This document shows positions 44,701-56,700 of a stretch of 64,000 nt of DNA, piece by piece. The first letter of the stretch is position 1; every line of letters starts with the position of its first letter. Position numbers and translations under genes: made by a program. The notes beneath the pieces are model-generated. The model was not told the DNA's origin and made no database searches. It saw only the letters and a list, made by a program, of their open reading frames with translations. Origin of the DNA: Siphonodentalium dalli (taxonomy: Eukaryota; Mollusca; Scaphopoda; Gadilida; Siphonodentaliidae); contig CP136069.1 in the NCBI GenBank assembly GCA_032622095.1, positions 202,474,690 through 202,538,689 on the forward strand, read 5' to 3'.

Positions 44701-47700
44701 TTTATTTTTATTTTTTTCCCTCCTGCATCTACTTTTTTTCTCCCCACATGTTCGTAAACCAGACTTAAAAATTGGTGTCGCCTTAGCATCTGTTACTAAA
44801 AAAACATACACCATTTTGCTAATGGACATACCAGTCAACTAGGCGAGAGAGACCTAAATGGAAAATTTTACTCTCAATGAGTGAGTTACCCCCTCCAAAT
44901 TGGTATAATTTGTTTTATGATTGCCTGCCCATCATAATGAGATGTGTATGGTTTAATTTGATGGTCATTTATACAATTTCATCAACAATCTTGAATGTAT
45001 ACTAAAAATCAGTATTTTCCTACAATTATATACCCAATGTTCAAGCATGTGAAAAGTATGGAAAACAGTTTTGAAGATAACAAAATTTCCATTTTTGTAT
45101 CCTATATATGGTCTTCAAAAGGGACAATGTCTGAAAGAAGAAAAATTCTTTTAATTTTTTTGCATTTTTTTCTCTCCAACAAGGATAATCCACATATACA
45201 CCCATTCAATTTAGCGATAATCCCCAAGTCGCGACAATAACGCGTATACTCGTCAGCGAGGACCGGCTTATTACATGCCCGGCATACCTACTGGTAGGTG
45301 GAGATAACTCCATCACGACCGACAAGTCTGCAATTCGCAAATCGGTAATTCCAAGCCATGCTCCAATATATGAAATATATAAATGGGTCATCCCGACCCA
45401 ATGTACAATTTTTAACCTAAAAGGTATGGGCAGAAACTGAAAACATCAGTCTATCTGCAGCTTAACTGGTACAGTGCTAAGTATTTTCAGCAGGTATGCT
45501 CAGGAAATTGGTATTTATTTCTAAAATGGTTACTTTTAACAAGAAATTTGCTGCCATTTTACTCAAAGAAACAAAGATGAACATTTATGATAATTATACC
45601 CAAATGGTATATATAAATGTATAGTATTGGTACTTGGCTAGTTATGATTGGGGGTTGCCAAAATCTTCAAGGTCATTTGAAGGTCAAACGAAGGTCAAAT
45701 GGATATCGGATAGTAGGAAATCTGTTACTTTGGAGGAAAAAACAGCTTCAAACACCAACAAAAAGAAAATATACAACTTTTAAGACCAGGAATTATAACA
45801 TATCATCATCAGGATGTTCATGTATAGCCTATTTCTGTTGAAATTTCCATACATTGTCCATTAGCTGTGATATTATCATGGACTGTTATCGAGTCATCGA
45901 GCATTGATGATATCCAGGAAATATTTATTTTTTTAGAAATTTCCACTGATGGTCAAATTTCTCATAACCCATTTACATGTACATATATCTCTAAGTAATA
46001 TGCTTACTTTTGATACCAATATGTGATTGCCTACTAGTATGGATAGAGCCTAAAATTAAAAGAGTACACTTTTCCATTGTCAAAGGTTACAACCTGTCAA
46101 GGTCGTGTGAAGGTCAAAAGCTGAAAAATATATGTTTTCTCCATAAATAAGCAATTTTACTAATTTTTTAAAAGTCAGCTTAATTATAGAAGTAGCTGCC
46201 TAATCTCTTTCTTGAGAGAATATGATTTTGATAAAATATCTTGAACCTGGTACAAACTTTGGTGGGTGTATTTAGTAAAGTCCCCTTTCATGCCATTTGA
46301 AACTGACAATATATTTACATAGAATATTGTCCGTTCCTGAATTAAAATTTGTTGTAACTAGCTGAAATTTCTGAAATATACTTTGTATGCAGTGCGGTTT
46401 ATAAGGCTTAGTAACATTTTAACAATAATATTGTTGCACAATAATTGTACATGTAAAATGTCGCAAGAAGCCGGGGTGGGGGCTAGTGGCTTTTATAGTT
46501 TAGTCAAGGTCATCTGAAACAATGCAATATATCAAACATTGGACAAGCACTGAATCAACATTGTAGAATATGTGAATGATTTACATATAGATTTGATTTG
46601 TCAAATACACTCTACAAAAACTAAGTTTAGAGTATAGTTTTGTGCTAGAAGGGTGCAATATATATGTATACATTGTACATGTATAATTATATAATACGTT
46701 TGTAATGATTGAAAATGTAATCACTTCTAGCATTATGGTTCTGAGCATATAACTGCTTATTATCATGTCTAGGTCGTTGCGGGTGTTCTAAGGTACCATA
46801 TTCAACTAAGCAGTTGTGGAGAAACTATACAAAACAATTACTTCAACAGAATATGCATGTACATCAGAACTATATTTTATAGTGTAAATCATTCAATGCT
46901 TGTCTAATATGAATATGTATCACTGGCCAATATTATTCCAATATCATTGATGGTGTCATACAATGTAGCAATTGCAATTATTGCACTATTATTGTAACTA
47001 GTCATTCTAACTCTTTACAGTTGATCTATTGATCATGTCCCACCCCCACAAATACCATCAGATAAATTCTGAAAGTGTATAGATATTGGTGCAAAACATG
47101 GATGTCAATATTGTGCTATTATTTGTACTTTTGTTTGTGAATTCACTTGCAGGTCTCATTTCCCCTTGCAGGTCTCATTTCCCCTTCCTTGTTATACCTG
47201 GATTTGATTGAGTGTACATGTACCATTTCTGTTATATCCAGAGTATATTCATGCAATACATGAAGCCACGTGATGAAAACAGCAGACATGAAATATGAAC
47301 AATTCTTTACTGACATCTTAATTCTTACACAACATGAGCAGGTAATGCTGTTCATAACAAATATTTCCATTATTTTATGATAAAAACTTCAAACTATTGA
47401 TATGAAATTCAGAAAACGATTGTCAAACAAAACAGAAACTTTAAAATTGTCCAACCACTGTATTTGTGAATGTTTCTTGTAATAATTGTCCTAGGATATT
47501 ATCACTCAACTCATTGTTTGCCCAAAAGCTACCCAGTCTTTCACATTTGTCTAGGACTCTAGGTACTACGTAAGTGTCAGAATTATTATGATTACTTCTG
47601 AATTTTCAATAAAAACCATAGCTTCAAAATTATTCTATAGTTATAGCTTACTGGCAATTATTCTTGACATTATAACATCTATTTTGTTGTACCATACATG

Positions 47701-50700
47701 AGAGGAAGTACATTGTATGTCGATAAATACATGATGTCTATCATATATGAGATAACTAACAAAATTGATCCTATCTGACACTATAACGTACTGTAAAAAA
47801 AATTGCCTCGAAAGAAGGCATTGTTATCACAAGAAGTAACTTTTCATTTTCATATTAAATTTTCTAAATATAATATATAATTCAAAGTATATATTACTAA
47901 TGTTTCAATATGAAGAACATATCATTCACATGACAGTACAAAGGAAGTCTAAATGGAAACAGGATGCTTGTAGACTTTCTTTGTATGGTATGACTTCCAA
48001 CAGGAGCCTGGACACAAGCCAACATCACATTTACCACATTGGTATGCCGTTCTCACTCGTTTGCCATCCTTCAAATTGGTACATACAACACAGTTACGTT
48101 TTTTCCCAACCGGCAACCTGGTTGCGCTAAGATGGTCTGCTGTATTCAAAAGCCGAGACTCCGACAGTACCAGCGGCCGCCCTACCCTTTTCCGTTCCAT
48201 GCGAAAGTTACCAACCAGTCCCTTTATACACATGATAATGAATTGTTTTCTGTCTGGAAGTTTAGTTGAGTTATTTTCTTTGAAAAAAACATAGGCATGA
48301 CTTGTCAGTGCAGCATCATTGAAAATTATAAAAGCATTTAGCAGAAGGCGGCCAAACAAGAAAAAGAAAACTTTCTTCGTCCACTTTAGAGTTTTTCGTT
48401 CATCAAGGAACATATACAGTCTCATATCTGCAAGGTCAATACCACCCATATACTTATTATACTGTGTGACCAGTTCTGGAATATTTTCATGTGTTCTCAG
48501 TCTGTTGGATATATAGTCAACTGGACATGCTCGCTCCTTAGTTGAGAGCAAGAACACTGGTTTCTTGTCATGGAAATTCACTGCAAGGAATGGCCCTTGC
48601 CGTGCAGCTACGATAGAACCCTTTGGTTGTGTCACCTTTATTGATTGGGGAAGGCCCTTTCTGTTCTTCCTCATCGTACCCGTTAGGTAGGTCTTGGCAC
48701 GGTACAAGTATTCGGCAAGGGGAATGCTGGTAAAAAAGTTGTCCACAAACAGATGATACCCCTTACACACCAGTTTGGAAATGAGACGTTTGCAGACTCC
48801 GAAAGTTGTCCCGAGCTCAGAATCTGGATCGGGATCTGAATCATCATCACGCTTACCGCTATATGGTTCTGAACATAGAGTGTAGCCTGATTTACTTTCG
48901 CACATGTTCCACAACTTTATCCCGAATCGATGATGGTGTTTATTTGGCATATATTGAATGCATGGTGCTCTGCCTTGAAACCCGATAAGACTCTCGTCAA
49001 TGGAAATTTCACGTTCAGGGGTGTAGAATTTACTGAATTGGTTGTTGAAATGTTCAACCAATCCCTTTATTTTCCTCATCTTTCCACTAGCATCCATCTC
49101 AGGCAGATGGAAAACTGATAACAAAAGAAAGAAACGATCCCTTGTGAAAATAAGAGAAAACCATGGTGTATGTTGCGTTTCATCTGTGGACCAATAATCC
49201 TTCAGTGAGCTCTTTCTTATCAGGCCCATGTTCAATATTAAACCTAGAAATGCCTTTATCTCATCTATTGTGGTGTGATACCATTTTCTGAATCTAGAGT
49301 TTGGTTTTGTTGCTTTCAGAACAGCCTTCTGATCCCCATAGGTATTTGTAGCTGATACTATACTTTTCAAGTACTCAAGCCCAAACAGGAGGAGTACAAT
49401 ATCAACAGGACTGGAACATGTTATTGGAATGTCTTTACTCCCCGTAGACTTGGGAAGAAATGAAAATTTGTCATCCACCTTGTCATTCTGCAAATTGTCA
49501 ATTTTCACCCATTTATTTTCATCAAAAAGTTCTGACGTTCTGGCATATAAATACTCGTCATCGCTTTCATCCAGCGAATCAGTGCTTGAAGAAAACCCCT
49601 CAAAACTGTCACTAAATTCATCATCTGATTCATCGGAACTTTCGAAATCGCTATCGCAAAACGTGGAGTTGTTATTGTTTACGAGATTGTTTACAGCCAT
49701 TTTGACAACTGTGACCCCCCTGCGTAGAGTTCACCAGAGGTCACTACGCGATTACCAAGCCTAACTCCGTTAAAAACTACATGTAAATGCATATATTGTG
49801 TTCATCCATGCTTTGCCCCAATAATTTGGTACATAACTTTATTAATTTCATACAATTTTAACTCTTAAATATGACGATTGTGGATCGACTGCATTTTCAG
49901 ACGAAAGTCTGTCAAAGGTCAAAATGCCGGTGTCACGTGATTTTAATTCTTGCGTGGTTCATGCCATGTTTTCACCTGTAATCAATGTGTAATCGATCGC
50001 ATTTGCATGCAATAAATACGTATTAGTTATAATTATAATTGATTGTCAATTGTATCAGGCACAATTGTGAACAAAGAATACAAACAAATCCATGTTTAAT
50101 GAAAATATTGATCGGCAAGCATGGTTTTCCGTCAGCTTCTAAAAATAGACTGTTTTCAACTCATCACATGTTGCAAATTTTAGATCCGAAAAACGAAGAA
50201 AACGGCATAAAAATGGATGGGCATATGTTTAAACATGTACCTGTGTATTTTATTGATAAGATATACGGCCATCTGAGGTGTGTCAACGAAGAATGCAAAA
50301 TATATCTCGACATTTTGCCTTCCCGATCTCCGGGCAAGAAATCGCCGCAGCCATGTTTGTTTACATCGGCTATTTTCCCGCGCTTTTTATAGGTGGCGCT
50401 GCAAGTTGGCTCCACCTACTCGCGTCATTTATTGGTCAAAAGGGAAAAAATACCAGGTGATATGTTTATTTACATTTTACCCACGTTTTATCCACGTGAA
50501 GAATGCGGAAGTGATTATTTTATTGAGTGCATGTTCATGTGTACTTTTGACAAACATGAAAGCCACGATCGTGGCTTCCCGCACGTTTCAATAGAGCCAC
50601 GATCGTGGCTTCCCGCACTATACCAGTTAAACTGATTTTAGACTCAAAGTATTATTATTTTTTTTCGGTGAAAAAAATGTTAACGAACCTGAAAAAAATA

Positions 50701-53700
50701 AAACGGATATCCTGATTTTATTTTTTATTCCTACCGACCCTACCAGAACAGGGTGGAAAAAATCCGTAATCCACATAATCAAAAATAAAAGGCCTGAGTT
50801 ATAAGCCCCTACACTGGGCCCTAAATTCTAATCACTGGATCAGCCCCCAGTCACATCAAATTTGGGCTTAATTTACCCAATGGTTTTGGAAAAGTCATAA
50901 ATCTGAGGAAATCTACATTGCCTTTATTATATGTTAATCTTCTATGGTCTTGTTGCCCCTAATAATTACTCAAGCATGTCACCTTGAACAAATTAGAAAT
51001 TAGGGCCCAAACAGATGTCAATGACCAAGTGGAGAAGATGATTTTTACAGATTCCATTTGTGAGTTATCAGCCCTAATGTATAAACTTGAGTCAAGGATC
51101 CCTCACAACAAATTTGAGTTCAATAGGTCCAGTGGTTTTGGAAAAGTCGATGTTATAAATTGTTGAATAAATAATTGAAATTACACATTTAAATTCATGT
51201 TATTATCACACGCACCAGCTGATAGTTCAAGTCCGTCGACGACGCTATCTTCCAGCTCGGTCAGCTCTTTCACAAGCTTGCTGACTGCAGAGAGTCGGGA
51301 CATTTTCCCCATGGCAATCACTCCATCCATGAAGTGGACATCCCATCTGCCGATAAGAGATCTTGCTTCCTCACCAGTGGCATATGTGAAATCTTGATCA
51401 ATCTAAAATTGCAATTCCTTGATTTTAATTATGAACACTTTGCCCCAACATTACAGGTAACAGATGCTGGGAGCACATAATTATTAAAATAACCAAAAAA
51501 CATCGTTCTTAGAGTCGAGAAATCTGTACCTCAACGATCAAAATTGTTGCCAAATACTAGCCCCCCTGCGAAAAATCGTGAATCAAATTATGAATGTCTG
51601 TTACTTCGTTATTCTTATTGTCCCACAAAAATTTTCAGAGGACTATTATAATCAGCATGTCCATGTGTGCATCTGTCCCGATATGTTGTCTGCACGATAA
51701 CTCAAGTTCAAATCATCCGATTGTGATGCAACTTGGTATGTGGGTGTAGTGACCAAATATAAATCTTTTTGAGTTTTACCCTTTTTCGACTTCGAAAATT
51801 CAACTTTGCATATTGTCTGCATGATAACTCAAATTCTTGTTAACCGATTTTGATGAAACTTGGTATGTGGATGTGGTGACCAAATACACAAATTAAACTT
51901 GGTGTGTAGGTGTAGCGACCATAAATACAGGCCAAGTCCGAGTCGGGTTTAGATTAGATCATTTTTTATAAGAATTATGGCCATTTTTGACTCAGAAAAT
52001 AGCCAATCTTTGAGTTAGCCACCCTTTCGGGAGACACTGGGGTCGGCGACCTTTTATATTCTTCTATAACCTCTTTAACCCTTTCACAACGGGATGCTGT
52101 TTGTTGGAACTTATTATCTGAACATTCCTACAAATGCATGAATGAGAATCTACTCAGAAATCTCAGGATTATTTAAATTTTCTGTCTGCTAAAATGTTCA
52201 AAAACACCCCTACATGTGAACAATAGCCCATTCCAAAATCTCAGTTTCACACTGAATGGAAGAATCCATCCCGTCGTAAAAGGGTTAAGGACTATAGCAA
52301 CTCGATTTTCTCACCTTTAATGGTGGCATACCTCAAATATAGGGGACTCAGATTTGTAAAATGTGAAACTAAATTTTCTAAGAGTGAAAATATAAAATTG
52401 TTTGGATATTAACCAAAGAGATTAGTGATTCTAAATTGGCAGGAATTGTTAACCTTTAGGGCTGCAACAATACAATGCCAACGATACGATACGTATCACC
52501 ATACATGTTGAGTAGTACATTTCTAATGAAAACTGAATAATTCAATGCTCGACTGTAGTAATTACAGGTATGAAATATTGAAATTGGCAAAATGTATGTA
52601 AACATGCAAGAATATGTGTATCATGATACACTTCAAACTAGTGTTGAAACGATTAGTGGTTTTAAGGAATCGACTAGTCGACTGAGGGAATCGATTAATA
52701 GTCGACTAGTCAGACCCCTTCCGAAATTTACCGTTTTGTGCCCATTTTGGCATTTACGTACAGAACTTGCAGTTTGTTTTGAGACTTTCTAGTAACTGAC
52801 TTTGCATTTTCAAACGCAAATCAAAGACATGATTTAACACTATTTGCCATGATTATTTGGCTTAATATCACTGGAAGTTAATAGGTTATTAATTTGTCCC
52901 AGGTATATGATGTATTATGATACGTATCGTCTTTGATAATAATCAACTTCAAAGAATAAGCAGCAACACAGACAGATACATTGAGTTGAGGTCACCGGGT
53001 TTTGTGCTCTTGTGCGTGACTATTGGTCCACACAAACAGAGCCATCCAATGCGCGATTGTGATTGTAACAGTCTACCTACACAATGATCTATCACCGCAT
53101 GATACACCGAGTACTGAAAGCAGCAATCATCGCATCAAAGGGACAACAAAGAAGGCTTTAATAACAAGTTAATTGTTATTGTGTATTTTGATAGGATAAC
53201 TGTTTAAATTGTTTGGTAATTCGGCAACGGCAGCTACGGCACTGCTTTCGCGATGGCATAATGGTGGTGGGTGTGTCACGACTAGCAGATTTCGGGATCG
53301 ACTAATTTAATAATCGCGTCAATTTCGACTAGTCGATTAATCCTTTCAATACTAGTTCAAACGTATCGTGATACGCATCATCAGTAATGTATCGCGATAC
53401 AAGAGTATCGTGAATAATCGTTGCATCTTTATTAACCTTGAAATAGTTCTATTTTTATAATTATTCAGAATATTTTCTAGAGCTGGCCTGAGCACATGTT
53501 TACCTTGAATATCAGGAACCCAAAATTTCAGGCACAAATGTCTCCGCCATTCATTGTTGTTTTCGATACCAAGGACTATATATTATCTACCGACATGAAT
53601 ATGAACAGGTATGTGTTGCCCAATAGATATCTTACTCATGAAGTATGAATGCCGATAATCTCTGAAAATCCAGCATCTATAGTCCTTAAAATTGTGTCGG

Positions 53701-56700
53701 TTCTGTGCAAAATTGAATGTTAGCAGAGCCCCGACAAAAGTTTACAAATGACTACATTATGATTCTGTTGGCATTGACAAGAATTATGAGACTTTTTCAT
53801 GTAGGTGTGAACAAAGAAATAGTCCTTTGCCTTTTAATGCAAAGTTCTGGTTTTTTTTTTATCAGTATTAAATTTTCAAACATTAGGTAACATCGGAGAT
53901 GTCGTGTTGAATTTTATGTAACCACTCCTGAATGGCATGCTTTTCAATAGATAAACAAGTCCATAACTGGTAAAAAAAAAAAGTCAATAAAAATAAACAA
54001 TCTGATAGAAATAACTCCATCGAGAAAAATTGGACCAGGCCAGTTATCGAACTCGATCAGATATTATTGCAAATGACCTGTAAACGTGTATTACCAAATT
54101 TGAATAAAATTGGAGGACGTTTATTTGAGTTATCGCGCTAAAAAATCAATTACATTCAACAATCTAAGAGGGATAACTCTTATCGAGAAAAAAACCGGAA
54201 CAGGCCAATTTTCGAACTCGATAAAGATATTATTGCATAAGACCTGTATGTCAAATTTGAATCAAATCGGAGGACGTTTGAGATGAAAAAAAAAAACATT
54301 TCAATTTTTTTCTCTCCATGGTGTCCAGTCAGATTGACTGACCCCATTTACCCGAATTTAACCGCTTGTGCAACTTAATACTATAAGCATGATTGGCTGC
54401 TCTATATGACCAGCTTATTCTACAGAATGATAGTTGCCATGCTTTGTTACCAGGACTCTATTCAAGATGAACTTTCTAGAACACTAAGGATTTGAGCATC
54501 GGCAATTCCTGAGAACTTGCCGTCAAAGAAAGTTTTAGGCAATTAAGTACATTAAATACCCGAGGTCATACCTGAATTGTAACATTATCAAGACACTCAC
54601 AATAGTTAGTCCTATTCTATTAATGTAATAGAACTTATTATATAGAAGAATAATTCATTTATAGTTTTTATCTGGAGACTGAACTTTTATATAATGATTA
54701 TTATCTATGTGCTTATTTATATCTAAATAACAGTGACAATTCATAAAACAACATTGAAATTGTCAAGGCTATAACTTCTATTCTCGATATGAAAGCTGAT
54801 GAAAGTGGTAAAATTACTAAATAAAAAAAAAATTATTTCCACTCCCTGGTCCATTGCCTTAGTTCTATCATACATGACATCTGCTGAATAATATTGATGA
54901 ATGGTTGTCAAAGGCATGATTGTTTCGAAGTCGATTCCATCATTCCAGGCGGATTCAATGATGACTGAATCAAAAAAATTGATTCGATATCGAACTCGAT
55001 TAATTTGCATTATGTCGACATCAAACCAAATCTCGAATATTCTCAGGGGACTAATGATCTGTGCAACTACCAGGTTCAAAATTTAATATGTGATAATAAT
55101 CAAGATATTTTCCTTACTAGTAATGGCATATCTTTGAACCTTGGGAATTTCTTGAAAACTTCTGAAGCAAATGGTGCTTCCTTCATTATCCACATTTTCC
55201 TGTTTACACAGGACTTTTGCATTCCTTCCTCCACCTCTTTTGCATTTGCTGATCGTTGACAAGTGAGGATCAATTCCTCATAGTCCTCATCAGGGATACA
55301 TTCTATCTTCATTTTCTTTTGGCTCTCTGGTTCTTCCTCAGATTTACTAGTTGAATGTCTCGGTCTTTTCAAGGCAGATTTTGGTAGAGATCGTCTGATA
55401 TTCTTCAATCTTGTCTGGATATACCCGGACTCTCCCCCGTCTACTGAGAAATAGTGCTCCTGAAAAATAATGAGGAATTATTTTGAATATAGCATTATAC
55501 TGTAACTATAACTTTCCAGTTTGAAAAACCTTGTCTATGCAATGTCATTAGAACCAATGGTTGTCAAGAGGATAAGCACAAATATGCTCGTTTTATAAAA
55601 AAGTTATAATGGAGAATTAAATACTTGACATTCTCTGGTAGGTTTCTCCCTTTTTCTATAAACTGAGAAAGTAGCAGCCAAGTAAGTATTCTACTCCACT
55701 ACTTTTCCCCAAAAATCTACAAAGAAAACAACCAATTACATCCACAGGTTGGTTGACTGGTTGGATGGGGCTTTAATTTCGCTATATGTTTAAGGGTGTA
55801 ACAATATATTGATCTGACGACAAATCACGACACATTTGTCGGCGAAACGATGCAATTACGTCCAATCTCATGCAGTCTGTCATGGGATCATCCTGTTCGC
55901 GGATGTCAATACGAGAAACACTGGTGGTTCATGGATATTGTTGGTATAAAATGTTGTATCCAAGACTGACTATAAACATTATGTACAGGTCAAACTTCAA
56001 GATATCTGCGTGACCTATAAAACTTAATATAGTTACTAGTAGTGCTAGCTTTAGTTTCATCTAATCGATGGACCGGCATTCATACATGTGTTAACTTACC
56101 AACTTCAAAATGTTGTTTTGTGTCATTATTATGCTAGTTGCATATTGATACATTTTAATTCCCCCATGTCAGACTAATATCCAACGATCGATATAGAGAT
56201 ATATTTAGCATGTTAGGTTTATCCCTCACATGAATGCATTCCGTTGGCAAACAAAAGCCGGGTAATGCTACATTTTTTTATAAATGCAAAAATAAAACGC
56301 GCATGGTGATTATATAGAGTCACCTTCCATAATACGAAAGCATTACAAGTTGCTCATCCGGATACTTTTGTTTTTTGCGGAAGGTCATGCCCATTGATGG
56401 TGTACATGTATAATGTCACATGAAATGATGTTATACATATGGTTTTGAGTTTCGTTCAAAAGTAGAGTTGCAAAACAAGTGAACAAAATCTGTAACCTCT
56501 GTCACAAAAATAGTGAAAAATTCCACGAGCCTGAAGAAATGTACAAATTAGGTGAAAAAAATCGTAGCAACTTAATAGCTAAAAATAAAAATCTCCCTAT
56601 CTTCTAAATAATTACCTTATAATTAGAACTGAACATGTCAATCTGATTTAAAGCTCATTCTGAATTCATTCACATACAAAAGACAATAAGAGATGTCACT

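Larger units (their letters stand above)
45466..50626 (-). mobile_element. Candidate extent of the piggyBac element
   Basis: TTAA at 45462-45465 is followed by CTGGTACAGTGC; TTAA at 50627-50630 is preceded by GCACTATACCAG. These are inverted repeats with 11 of 12 bases matching, flanking the transposase. At 5.2 kb it is long for piggyBac, and the termini lack the usual CCYT start, so the assignment is tentative. Confidence 0.4.

Noticed and set aside
50039-50392. 117-codon plus-strand frame opposite the piggyBac gene
   Set aside because: No recognisable domain, no splice context and possibly within the element; kept out as unsupported.
54741-55079. 112-codon minus frame after gene B exon 4
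   Set aside because: Does not continue the family alignment; exon 5 at 51216-51402 does, in the right phase.
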